Source of the DNA: Clostridium sp. C2-6-12
GTDB taxonomy: Bacteria; Bacillota; Clostridia; Clostridiales; Clostridiaceae
Length of the DNA stretch: 51,440 bases
Assembly (NCBI RefSeq): GCF_009928485.1
Contig: NZ_JAABNP010000040.1
Location: 1-51,440, forward strand
Reading direction: 5' to 3'
Of this stretch, positions 16,205 to 24,425 are shown piece by piece (positions within the stretch are counted from its first letter, which is position 1; every line of letters starts with the position of its first letter). The notes under the pieces were generated by a model, which saw nothing but the letters and a program-made list of their open reading frames with translations, did not search any database and was not told the DNA's origin. A program made the translations under genes and the position numbers.

Positions 16205-17272
16205 TTAAGCCTTTTTTATTTCAGAAACTAATTCATCCATAAGTTCTTGAACAGTAGTCATTTTTGTAAGTCTGCTTGCATTTTCTCCACAGAAGATAAG
16301 ACCTTCATCAATATTTCCGTTTACAGCATTTATTAAAGCTTTGCTAATGCAGTAAGGAGTATTAGCAGGATTACAAGGTGTTAAACAGTTATAACAGTGA
16401 GTTATCTTTTCCCTTTCAACAAGAGTTCTTTTAACAAAAGGATTTCTAATAGCACGTCCAGGCATTCCTACAGGACTTTTAACTATTTGGACATCGTCTT
16501 TTGTGCAATTTATATATGCATCCTTAAAGGCTTGAGAAGCATCACATTCTTCAGTTACAACAAATCTTGTTGCCATTTGAACACCACTTGCACCTAATTT
16601 TAGATATTTTGCAATATCATATCCATCGAATACTCCACCAGCAACTACAACAGGGATTTCTTTGTTGTACTTTTCAGCGTATTTTTTTGTTTCATCTATT
16701 ATATCTGTAACAGTTTTATCAAAATCAAAATTTTCATCTTCAAGCTCATCAACTTTAAAGCCTAAATGTCCTCCAGCTTTTGGACCTTCAATTACAACAA
16801 GGTCTGGAGCTATATTATCATGTTTATCCCAAAGCTTCAATATTACCTTTGCTGCTTTTAAAGTAGAAACAATAGGTGCTATTTTTACTGAAGAATCCTT
16901 TACTAATTTAGGTAACATAGTAGGAAGACCAGCACCAGATATTATTAAATCAACACCAGCTTCTATAGCAGTTTTTATATGTTCATCATAGTTATTAGTT
17001 GCAACCATTGCATTAATTCCGATTATTCCATTAACTGCTTTAGATTTTGCAAGTTCAATATGTTTCTTTAAAGCTCTTAAGTTTGCTTCTAATGGACTCT
17101 TTTCAAAGTCATCCTCTTTATAACCAAGCTGAGCAGCAGAAATTATTCCAATTCCACCAGCTTTAGCAACTGCAGCAGCTAAGTTAGAAGATGAAACGCC
17201 AATTCCCATTCCTCCTTGAATAATAGGAATAGGAGCAATTAAATTTCCAATTTTAAGTGGATTAAAATTCAT
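16205..17272 (-). CDS. Nitronate monooxygenase / FabK-like flavoprotein
   Basis: FMN-dependent TIM-barrel enzyme of 355 residues. N-terminal PIIQGGMGIGVSSSNLAAAVAKAGGIGII, central VIEGPKAGGHLGF with the conserved His, and VVAGGVFDGYDIAKYLKLGASGVQMATRF are typical of the 2-nitropropane dioxygenase family. A Cys-containing segment (THCYNCLTPCNPANTPYC) near the C-terminus is typical of the larger clostridial branch. Sequence alone does not separate nitronate oxidation from enoyl-ACP reduction. A FabT-like palindrome in its promoter favours a link to fatty acid synthesis. RBS GAAAGGATA supports the start. Monocistronic. Confidence 0.85.
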   Translation of the reverse strand: MNFNPLKIGNLIAPIPIIQGGMGIGVSSSNLAAAVAKAGGIGIISAAQLGYKEDDFEKSPLEANLRALKKHIELAKSKAVNGIIGINAMVATNNYDEHIKTAIEAGVDLIISGAGLPTMLPKLVKDSSVKIAPIVSTLKAAKVILKLWDKHDNIAPDLVVIEGPKAGGHLGFKVDELEDENFDFDKTVTDIIDETKKYAEKYNKEIPVVVAGGVFDGYDIAKYLKLGASGVQMATRFVVTEECDASQAFKDAYINCTKDDVQIVKSPVGMPGRAIRNPFVKRTLVEREKITHCYNCLTPCNPANTPYCISKALINAVNGNIDEGLIFCGENASRLTKMTTVQELMDELVSEIKKA

Positions 17273-17334
17273 TTTACATATATCCTTTCACAAGAAATTT
17301 TCAAATTTTTAAGTTTTTAGATTTTCAAAATAAA

Positions 17335-17370
17335 AAATACTTTGATTATCAAAGTATTTATTTTATTATA
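17335..17370 (-). promoter_or_regulatory. Promoter with FabT-like operator before the FabK/NMO-like gene
   Basis: On the minus strand TATAAT (17370-17365) with TTGTTT 17 bases upstream (17393-17388). Just downstream lies an 11-bp inverted repeat, AAATACTTTGA (17335-17345) and TCAAAGTATTT (17349-17359). Its core TTTGATTATCAAA resembles the binding site of FabT, a MarR-type repressor of fatty acid synthesis in Firmicutes. Position after the -10 box fits repression. Confidence 0.6.
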
Positions 17371-17425
17371 GAATAACATTCTTACTTAAACAAGTGAAAT
17401 TTAAAAAAATACTGTTTTTATTGTA

Positions 17426-17454
17426 TTGACTAATTAGAAATCCTGTGATACTAT
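17426..17454 (+). promoter_or_regulatory. metK promoter
   Basis: TTGACT (17426-17431), 17-base spacer, TACTAT (17449-17454). Transcription would begin just before the SAM-I riboswitch. Confidence 0.75.
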
Positions 17455-17477
17455 ATGTTTGAAAATTAAATTATGTA

Positions 17478-17621
17478 ACTCTTATCAAGAGAGGTGGAGG
17501 GAAAGGGCCCTGTGAAACCCGGCAACCTGTATTATATAAGGTGCCAATTCCTGTAGATATATTTCTACAAGATAAGAAAAGTATTGCCGAAATTGCGCTC
17601 TTCTTATCGAAGAGCTTTTTT
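17478..17621 (+). ncRNA. SAM-I (S-box) riboswitch with terminator
   Basis: The S-box core is unmistakable: CTTATC...AGAG, GGTGGAGGGAAAGGGCCCTGTGAAACCCGGCAACC split over positions 17493-17527, and a closing GATAAG (17571-17576) pairing with CTTATC (17481-17486). The terminator GCTCTTC/GAAGAGC with TTTTTT lies at 17597-17621. The 3' half of helix P1 (GATAAGAA) can instead pair with TTCTTATC inside the terminator (17601-17608), which gives the antiterminator. SAM binding would therefore stop transcription before metK. Confidence 0.96.
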
Positions 17622-17751
17622 ATTTTGGTAAAACTATCTGAAGGTATATGAAGCTTCGGATATAGTGCTTGTCAATTAGATGTATATTTTTCAGTAGTAT
17701 GAAAATGATACACAAAGTGTGATGGAGAGTTATTTCGGGAGGAGAAAAGAA

Positions 17752-18927
17752 ATGAGAAGATTATTTACTTCAGAATCAGTTACAGAAGGTCATCCAGATA
17801 AGATGTGTGACCAAATTTCAGATGGTGTATTAGATGCGATTTTAGCACAAGATCCACTTGCGAGAGTTGCCTGCGAAACTTGTACAACTACAGGTATGGT
17901 AATGGTAATGGGAGAAATAACAACAAATTGTTATGTTGATATTCCAAAGGTTGTTAGAGAAACAATAAGAGAAATAGGTTATGATAGAGCTAAATATGGA
18001 TTTGACTGTGATACTTGCTCAGTATTAACTGCAATAGATGAACAATCAGCAGATATTGCTATGGGTGTAAATGAAGCGCTTGAATCAAGAGAAGGTCAAA
18101 AAGATGAAGTTGAAGCTGTTGGAGCTGGAGACCAAGGGATGATGTTTGGTTTTGCTACTAACGAAACAGATGCTTATATGCCTCTTCCAGTATTTATGGC
18201 TCATAAGTTATCAAGAAGACTTACAGAAGTAAGAAAGAATGGTACATTAGATTACTTAAGACCAGATGGAAAGACTCAAGTTACAGTTGAATATGAAGAT
18301 AATACACCAAAGAGAATTGATACTATAGTTATTTCAACACAACATGATGAAATAGTTTCGCTGCAACAAATTAAAGAAGATGTTAAGAAATATATCATTG
18401 ATGAAGTTGTTCCAGCTGAATTATTAGATGATAAAACTAGATACTTCATTAACCCAACAGGAAGATTCGTTGTTGGAGGACCTCAAGGAGATTCTGGTTT
18501 AACTGGAAGAAAGATAATTGTTGATACTTATGGTGGATATGGAAGACACGGCGGTGGAGCTTTCTCAGGAAAAGATCCAACTAAGGTTGATAGATCAGCT
18601 GCATATGCTGCAAGATGGGTAGCTAAGAACTTAGTTGCTGCAGGTGCTGCAGATAAATTAGAAATACAATTAGCATATGCTATAGGTGTTGCTAAACCAG
18701 TTTCAATTGAAGTAGAAACTTTTGGAACAGGAAAAGTTGATGAAGATAAGATTGTTGAAATAGTAGAAAAAGTATTCGACTTAAGACCAGGAGCTATTAT
18801 AAGAGATCTTGACTTAAGAAGACCAATCTACAAACAAACAGCTGCTTATGGACATTTTGGTAGAAATGATCTTAACTTACCATGGGAACAATTAAATAAA
18901 GTAGAAGAAATTAAGAAATATCTATAA
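17752..18927 (+). CDS. metK: S-adenosylmethionine synthetase
   Basis: Makes SAM from methionine and ATP (391 residues, usual length). Signatures: TSESVTEGHPDKMCDQISDGVLDA at the N-terminus, ATP-binding GAGDQGMMFG, and the P-loop-like GGGAFSGKDPTKVDRS. Start at 17752 behind GGGAGGAG (about 17737-17744); an upstream in-frame ATG at 17719 lacks an RBS. Controlled by feedback through the SAM-I riboswitch. It is followed by its own terminator. Confidence 0.98.
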   Translation: MRRLFTSESVTEGHPDKMCDQISDGVLDAILAQDPLARVACETCTTTGMVMVMGEITTNCYVDIPKVVRETIREIGYDRAKYGFDCDTCSVLTAIDEQSADIAMGVNEALESREGQKDEVEAVGAGDQGMMFGFATNETDAYMPLPVFMAHKLSRRLTEVRKNGTLDYLRPDGKTQVTVEYEDNTPKRIDTIVISTQHDEIVSLQQIKEDVKKYIIDEVVPAELLDDKTRYFINPTGRFVVGGPQGDSGLTGRKIIVDTYGGYGRHGGGAFSGKDPTKVDRSAAYAARWVAKNLVAAGAADKLEIQLAYAIGVAKPVSIEVETFGTGKVDEDKIVEIVEKVFDLRPGAIIRDLDLRRPIYKQTAAYGHFGRNDLNLPWEQLNKVEEIKKYL

Positions 18928-18936
18928 TATGATATT

Positions 18937-18969
18937 AGCTGCCTCAGATTATTTTGAGGCAGCTTTTTT
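18937..18969 (+). terminator. metK terminator
   Basis: AGCTGCCTCA (18937-18946) pairs perfectly with TGAGGCAGCT (18955-18964), then a T run. Confidence 0.92.
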
Positions 18970-19124
18970 ATGGTAAATTATAAATTAACATAAAAAGTGC
19001 ATCATGGCGTGTCACTTTTGATTATTATATAATGTATTATGGTATAATTGAAAATAAAAGTGAATTTATAATGTTTATAAATTTAAATAGCAAATAATTA
19101 TTTTAAAGATTTGGAGAGATTCTA

Positions 19125-21356
19125 ATGGAAGTCCTAAATGGTTTTGTTGAGAATATTGTTTTTAAAAGTGAAGATACTGGTTATGTTGTTTGCAGAATTA
19201 GAACTGACAAAGATTTAGTTAGTGCTGTAGGTACTGTTCCTTTTATAAAGGAAGGCCAAAATGTAAAATTAACAGGCTACTGGACCGTGCATAAGCAGTT
19301 TGGAAATCAATTTAATATTCAGGATTATGAAGAAGTTATGCCAAATTCTTTAGATGGAATAGAAAAATATTTAAGTGCAGGAATTATTAATGGAATTGGC
19401 CCAGTAACGGCTAAGAAAATAATACAGCGTTTTGGTGAGGAAACTTTGGATATAATGGAAAATCACATAGAACGTTTAATGGAGATAGAAGGCGTAGGAG
19501 AAAAAAAGTTTCAAATTATATATGAATCTTATATAGAGCAGCAAGGGCTTAAAGATATTGTATTATATTTTGGGAAACATGGAGTTACAAATAATCAATG
19601 TATTAAGATTTATAAAAAATTTGGTCCTAATGCAAAACAAATAGTATCTAATAATCCATATATATTGAGTGAAGAAATTTCAGGTATTGGTTTTAGGACT
19701 GCAGATAGAATTGCAATGAGCATTGGAGTAGAAAAAGCTTCAGAATTTAGAATTCAAAGTGCTATTAAATATGTAATGAATCAATTTTGCTCTTCAGGAA
19801 ATACATATATGCCTAAAAACAATATAATAGAAGAATGTGAAAAAATAATATTAATACCTAAAGATTTAATTGAAAAAAATATATATGATATGGCAGCTCA
19901 GCAAAAAATAGTTCTTGAAAAAGTAAATGATAGTGAAGTTGGATTTTTACTTCAATATTATTATTGTGAACTTGGAGTAACCAGTAAGATAATAACTTTA
20001 GGACTGCAGCAAGTACCAACCATAAATTCAGATGTTGACTTTGAAATAGGAGTTTTTGAAAATGAGCATGAGATAGAATTTGCGCCATCTCAAAGGGAGG
20101 CAATAGCAGGTGCCTTTAATAATGGTATAGAAATAATTACTGGAGGACCAGGAACAGGTAAGACTACAATAATTAGAGCTATAATTCATATTTATGAAAA
20201 TAATGGTATGAAAGTAATACTAGGGGCTCCTACAGGAAGAGCTGCAAAGAGAATGACTGAATCTACCGGAAGAGAAGCTAAAACAATTCATAGACTTCTA
20301 GAAATGGGAGTTTCAGACGATGATGAATCTGTATTTGAAAAGGGAGAAGCATCACCTTTAGATTGTGATGTGATAATAATCGACGAAGCATCTATGATCG
20401 ACATAATGCTAATGCAAAGTCTGCTTAAGGCAATAAAACTTGGAACTAGATTGATAATAGTTGGGGACGTTGATCAGCTACCATCGGTTGGTCCAGGTAA
20501 TGTATTAAAAGACCTCATAGAAAGTGAATACATAAAAGTAGTAAGATTAAAAGAGATATTCAGACAGGGAAAAGAAAGCTTAATTGTTGTAAATGCGCAT
20601 AAGATAAATCAAGGGGAAATGCCTGTCTTAAATCAAAAAGATAAAGATTTCTTCTTTATTAATGAAAATGATCAGGATAAAATTTTAAATACTATAATAG
20701 ATTTAATGAATAGAAGACTTCCTAAATTTAATGAGTCATGGGATAAATTAAAAGATATTCAAGTGTTGACTCCTATGAGAAAAGGTGTATTAGGAGTTAA
20801 TAATTTAAATATAAGGCTTCAGGAAATATTTAATCCACCCAAAAAGGATAAAAAAGAAAGAACTTCTCGAGATATGATTTTTAGAGAAGGCGATAAAGTA
20901 ATGCAGACAAAGAACAATTATAGCTTAAAATGGATTAGAATCAATGGATTTGGAGACGATAATGAAGGCGTAGGAGTTTTTAACGGAGATTTAGGCTTTA
21001 TTGAGAGCATTGATGAGGAATCTAAGGTTTTAACTATTGTATTTGATGATGAAAGAAAGGTTATTTATGATTTTAATACCTTAGATGAGCTAGAATTAGC
21101 CTATGCAACTACAATTCACAAGAGTCAAGGAAGTGAATTTAAGGTAGTAATTCTTCCTGTATTTATGGGTTCACCTTTTTTAATGAATAGAAATTTATTA
21201 TATACAGGTATTACAAGAGCAAAGCAGCTCGTGGTAGTAGTTGGTTTTCAAAAAGCATTAATGTATATGATTAATAATACTAACAGTATAGAAAGATATT
21301 CAGCTTTGAAACATAGAATTAAAGATATAATAACTAAAGAAGAGTTTGAAGATTAA
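19125..21356 (+). CDS. recD2: RecD2-type 5'-3' DNA helicase
   Basis: SF1B helicase of 743 residues acting in DNA repair independently of RecBC. The N-terminal OB-like region and tandem helix-hairpin-helix segments (GIINGIGPVTAKKIIQRFG, IEGVGEKKFQII, EISGIGFRTADRIA) are characteristic of RecD2. Walker A GGPGTGKTT is near residue 341, Walker B IIIDEASMID follows, and the C-terminal motif YATTIHKSQGSEF is intact. Weak GGAGAG RBS. It heads a run with the ComFA-like and comFC genes, 52 bases before the next start. Confidence 0.95.
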   Translation: MEVLNGFVENIVFKSEDTGYVVCRIRTDKDLVSAVGTVPFIKEGQNVKLTGYWTVHKQFGNQFNIQDYEEVMPNSLDGIEKYLSAGIINGIGPVTAKKIIQRFGEETLDIMENHIERLMEIEGVGEKKFQIIYESYIEQQGLKDIVLYFGKHGVTNNQCIKIYKKFGPNAKQIVSNNPYILSEEISGIGFRTADRIAMSIGVEKASEFRIQSAIKYVMNQFCSSGNTYMPKNNIIEECEKIILIPKDLIEKNIYDMAAQQKIVLEKVNDSEVGFLLQYYYCELGVTSKIITLGLQQVPTINSDVDFEIGVFENEHEIEFAPSQREAIAGAFNNGIEIITGGPGTGKTTIIRAIIHIYENNGMKVILGAPTGRAAKRMTESTGREAKTIHRLLEMGVSDDDESVFEKGEASPLDCDVIIIDEASMIDIMLMQSLLKAIKLGTRLIIVGDVDQLPSVGPGNVLKDLIESEYIKVVRLKEIFRQGKESLIVVNAHKINQGEMPVLNQKDKDFFFINENDQDKILNTIIDLMNRRLPKFNESWDKLKDIQVLTPMRKGVLGVNNLNIRLQEIFNPPKKDKKERTSRDMIFREGDKVMQTKNNYSLKWIRINGFGDDNEGVGVFNGDLGFIESIDEESKVLTIVFDDERKVIYDFNTLDELELAYATTIHKSQGSEFKVVILPVFMGSPFLMNRNLLYTGITRAKQLVVVVGFQKALMYMINNTNSIERYSALKHRIKDIITKEEFED

Positions 21357-21408
21357 GGAGAGAATTTAAAAGAAGTTATTTTCAGTATACAAAGAAGGAG
21401 AGATATGC

Positions 21409-22425
21409 TTGGAGGATATTTGCAAAGTAGCCCAAGAAGATTTACAGTATGCCTTTGATAAGATTGACTATTGGTATAAAAAAAATATAAAATTTTTAAC
21501 TATAATCACAGTACCTTTTAATACGTCTTGTGTTTTTTCTCAGATAATAGAAACTAGCATTAAAAATGATGAAAAAGTATTATATGTATGGGGAAAAAAT
21601 AGTCAAAATAAAGAGTTAGTTAATAAATTGAGAGATATGAATTTAAAAGTTACACATTCATATATTAAGAGCGGGCTTTCAGATGCAGATTTGACTTTTA
21701 TACACTATGACAATCTGGATAAAATTGAAGAAGGGTATGATTTAGTTATTTTTGATGATATAACTTATTTTTCAAATTTAAGTAGTATAATTCTAAAGGA
21801 AAAACTGGAGTTTTGTTCAAATTTAGGAAGAAGAGTTTTAGTATATAGCATAGAGAAGTTAGCACTAGTTGGGGCTAAGTTTGAACTTGCAGCATATAAC
21901 TATAAAAAACCTTTTGTCGAACCTAGAATTTTAACTACTAGAATAGATCTAAATGAAGATATTCCCTATACTCTTTATGATTATTTGAAATGGTTTAAAG
22001 AAAGTAATCATAAGGTAGGTATATATGTACCAACGGAAGAGAAAGTTAATATAGTTTATGATTACTTTATTAATAAACTAAAGGTTTCTGAAGTGAAAGT
22101 CATTAAATGCTCTAAAGATGATCATATAAAGAAATGTGAAAGTGTATCAAAGCATAAAGATAAGGCAATATTTATAGTAACAAATAGAATAGAGGAGTTA
22201 CTTGAATCTTGCTATGTTGATGATATTGTAGTCATGTTTTCTGATAGTGAAAGATATAATTATAAAAAGATTTTATATATATGTGGTCAAATAAGAAATA
22301 TGAAATCAGAACTGCCAGAAGTACTTTTGGTGTCTAATGAAGTATCAGAAGATATGGAGAAAGCTAAGAATATGGCAAGGGAATTCAATAAGAGAGTATG
22401 GGAAAAACGCTTAATAGAACTATAA
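21409..22425 (+). CDS. Degenerate ComFA-like protein
   Basis: A 338-residue protein in the slot between recD2 and comFC where ComFA, the ATP-driven helicase of DNA uptake, is expected. Two-domain layout fits ComFA: a first segment with a hydrophobic strand where Walker A should be (TIITVPFNTSCVFSQ, no GKT/S), a Walker-B-like LVIFDDITYF, then VGIYVPTEEKVNIVYDYF and a C-terminal part like the ComFA motif VI region but with GQIRNMK in place of QxxGRxGR. No zinc-finger cysteines. ATPase activity is therefore unlikely. Start is TTG, behind AGAAGGAGA (21393-21402). It overlaps comFC by 28 bases, so translation is coupled. Confidence 0.65.
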   Translation: MEDICKVAQEDLQYAFDKIDYWYKKNIKFLTIITVPFNTSCVFSQIIETSIKNDEKVLYVWGKNSQNKELVNKLRDMNLKVTHSYIKSGLSDADLTFIHYDNLDKIEEGYDLVIFDDITYFSNLSSIILKEKLEFCSNLGRRVLVYSIEKLALVGAKFELAAYNYKKPFVEPRILTTRIDLNEDIPYTLYDYLKWFKESNHKVGIYVPTEEKVNIVYDYFINKLKVSEVKVIKCSKDDHIKKCESVSKHKDKAIFIVTNRIEELLESCYVDDIVVMFSDSERYNYKKILYICGQIRNMKSELPEVLLVSNEVSEDMEKAKNMAREFNKRVWEKRLIEL

Positions 22426-23054
22426 AAAAATTATGGGAAGCATTAATTGAAATAATATATCCAAGAGAAAATTATTGTATTATATGTGGTGAAGATGATT
22501 GTTTTGGCATTTGTAATCGATGCAAAGAAAGCATTAAATTTATATCTGAATCCTATCAGGAAGAAATAATAAGCTGTGGATACTATGGCGGAGTATTAAA
22601 AGAATTAATATTAAAATTTAAGTATAAAAATGATTTTACTGCGGGAGATATTCTTGCAGAAATTTTGGAGGAATATATTGCGGAAAAGTTTTGTTATAAG
22701 GAATATGTATTAGCGTATATTCCTTTATCAAAAAAATCTCAAAAAGCTAGAGGTTTTAATCAATGTGAATATATTGCAAGAAAAATAGCTATAAGCCTAG
22801 AAATTGAAGCTATAGAGCTGCTAATCAAAGTAAAAGAAACCAAGGAACAAAAGAAATTAAAAAAGGATGAAAGATTTAAGAACATAAGAGGTGCCTTTGG
22901 CGTAAAAAAAGGAATAAACATAAAAAATAAGAAAATTATTCTGATAGATGATGTTACAACAACAGGTGCAACTTTAAAAGAAGCTAGTGAATTGTTAAAA
23001 AAATTTGATATTAGTGATATAAAACTATTGACCTTGGCGAAAAGTCATATATAA
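22398..23054 (+). CDS. comFC: ComFC-family phosphoribosyltransferase-like protein
   Basis: Protein of 218 residues related to amidophosphoribosyltransferases and needed for DNA uptake in competent bacteria. An N-terminal zinc ribbon (CIICGEDDCFGICNRCK) precedes the PRTase domain; KARGFNQCEYIARKIA and the PRPP-binding loop IILIDDVTTTGATL are clear. Length matches the family. Its start lies inside the end of the ComFA-like gene. It also directly precedes the raiA-type RNA, a common arrangement in Clostridium. Confidence 0.92.
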   Translation: MGKTLNRTIKKLWEALIEIIYPRENYCIICGEDDCFGICNRCKESIKFISESYQEEIISCGYYGGVLKELILKFKYKNDFTAGDILAEILEEYIAEKFCYKEYVLAYIPLSKKSQKARGFNQCEYIARKIAISLEIEAIELLIKVKETKEQKKLKKDERFKNIRGAFGVKKGINIKNKKIILIDDVTTTGATLKEASELLKKFDISDIKLLTLAKSHI

Positions 23055-23061
23055 TATTAAT

Positions 23062-23272
23062 GTAAAGCTAGGTTTGTGGTTGAAAGTCGAAGCTAGTCGC
23101 AGGCAAAACGATCCACGTAATTTAGATAAAATGTCTAAGGAGCATGGTGCGGTATAGAAGTAAGCCCTGCCAGTCGATAGAACTGAGAGGGTTAGTAGTG
23201 AGGAATTAATTTTTAGTAGCAAAAGCTCCAGCAGGCGAGTGTGGGGTCAAAGACCAGGTCAACTAGCTTTAC
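23062..23272 (+). ncRNA. raiA-type structured non-coding RNA
   Basis: A markedly GC-richer stretch in the comFC-hpf gap. GTAAAGCTAG (23062-23071) pairs perfectly over 10 bp with CTAGCTTTAC (23263-23272), enclosing about 190 bases; a GGTC-AAA-GACC hairpin (23245-23255) lies inside. No reading frame fits. The position directly upstream of raiA/hpf and downstream of comFC is where the raiA-motif RNA occurs in Clostridium and other Firmicutes. Identification rests on location, size and the closing helix; I could not run a covariance model. Separate promoter and terminator (23381-23411) suggest a free transcript rather than a cis switch. Confidence 0.8.
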
Positions 23273-23380
23273 TCTTTATTTAAGGACATGCAGAGTTAAT
23301 TTTATCAGTTTTTTGCTATATACAACTTAAAGTATGTTAATAATACAATTTAAAATTAAATTTTTACTTTTAGATACATA

Positions 23381-23411
23381 AATAATCCGATTTTTTAGGA
23401 TTATTTTTTTT
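23381..23411 (+). terminator. Terminator between the structured RNA and hpf
   Basis: AATAATCC (23381-23388) pairs with GGATTATT (23398-23405), then a long T run. Confidence 0.8.
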
Positions 23412-23447
23412 CATTAAATTAATTTTCAGAATTTACTGATAATTCTC

Positions 23448-23476
23448 TTGTTAAGTTCGTCAAAAGATGATAAAAT
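23448..23476 (+). promoter_or_regulatory. hpf promoter
   Basis: TTGTTA (23448-23453), 17-base spacer, TAAAAT (23471-23476), after the preceding terminator and 60 bases before the gene. Confidence 0.6.
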
Positions 23477-23537
23477 AATATTAACTCAAAAATATAAAAC
23501 TTAACAAAACTTTTTCAAGGGAGAGGGGCTGGAATTT

Positions 23538-24068
23538 ATGAAAGTTACAGTTATTGCAAAAAATATGGAATTGACAGAAGCACTAAAGGAAATTGTGCAA
23601 AAAAAGATAAGTAAATTGGAAAAGTATTTTGAGAAAGATGTGGAGGCAAAAGCAACATTAAGTGTTCAAAAAAATAGACAAATAATTGAAGTTACAATTC
23701 CATTTAATGGAGCTATATTGAGAGGTGAAGAATCAACTTCAGATATGTACAAGTCTTTAGACTTGGTAGAAGACAAGCTAGAAAGACAAATAAGAAAACA
23801 AAAAACTAGATTGTCGAGAAAGCATGGAGGCTCAGTAAAATTTGGAGAATTGAATGATATAGATAGTAAGTTAGAAGAAGATTTAGGAAAGCTAGTTAGA
23901 GTAAAGAAATTTGGGGTTAAACCAATGAATTCAGAAGAAGCAATTCTTCAAATGGACTTACTAGGACATAATTTCTTTGTATTCCAAGATGCTGACACTA
24001 ATAAGGTAAATGTGGTATATAAGAGAAAAGATGGAGATTATGGTTTGTTAGAACCTGAATTAATATAA
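23538..24068 (+). CDS. hpf: Ribosome hibernation promoting factor, long form
   Basis: Also called RaiA. It binds the 30S subunit and, through its C-terminal domain, dimerises ribosomes into inactive 100S particles in stationary phase. At 176 residues it is the long form. N-terminal domain about 1-95 (MKVTVIAKNMELTEALKEIVQKKISKLEKYF), a short linker, and C-terminal dimerisation domain about 118-176 (VRVKKFGVKPMNSEEAILQMDLLGHNFFVF). RBS GAGAGGGG precedes the start. Own promoter and strong terminator. Confidence 0.96.
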   Translation: MKVTVIAKNMELTEALKEIVQKKISKLEKYFEKDVEAKATLSVQKNRQIIEVTIPFNGAILRGEESTSDMYKSLDLVEDKLERQIRKQKTRLSRKHGGSVKFGELNDIDSKLEEDLGKLVRVKKFGVKPMNSEEAILQMDLLGHNFFVFQDADTNKVNVVYKRKDGDYGLLEPELI

Positions 24069-24076
24069 TACATTAA

Positions 24077-24127
24077 AAAATAACTGTTCAAGATGCATTA
24101 GAGTTGCAGCTTGAACAGTTATTTTAA
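24077..24127 (+). terminator. hpf terminator
   Basis: AAAATAACTGTTCAAG (24077-24092) pairs perfectly over 16 bp with CTTGAACAGTTATTTT (24110-24125). The remainder of the 357-base gap to secA shows only a promoter near 24311. Confidence 0.9.
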
Positions 24128-24310
24128 GTTTGATAAAATAAATTTATGCTTATAGAGAGAATTCTGTAAGTTAATGATGTTGAATGATATTATAAATTAG
24201 ATAAATCATAAATCATTTACGCATTAAAAGAAAAGTTCTTATAATTTTATTAATAAATTGTTAAGATTTAATGATTTATATGGGATTTAACACAAATATC
24301 TTGAGTTTTA

Positions 24311-24340
24311 TTGAAAAGAAGATGTGTAAAATGCTATAAT
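24311..24340 (+). promoter_or_regulatory. secA promoter
   Basis: TTGAAA (24311-24316), 18-base spacer, and an extended -10 TGCTATAAT (24332-24340). Confidence 0.75.
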
Positions 24341-24425
24341 TAAAAAATACGTAATTTATATTTAATTTATGAATGAATAAAATACACATATAGAAATGAA
24401 ATTAGAATTTCGAAAGGATGTAATT

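Noticed and set aside
23025..23222. Minus-strand 65-residue frame over the structured RNA
   Set aside because: It overlaps conserved RNA sequence and the comFC end, with no RBS; the RNA interpretation explains the base composition.
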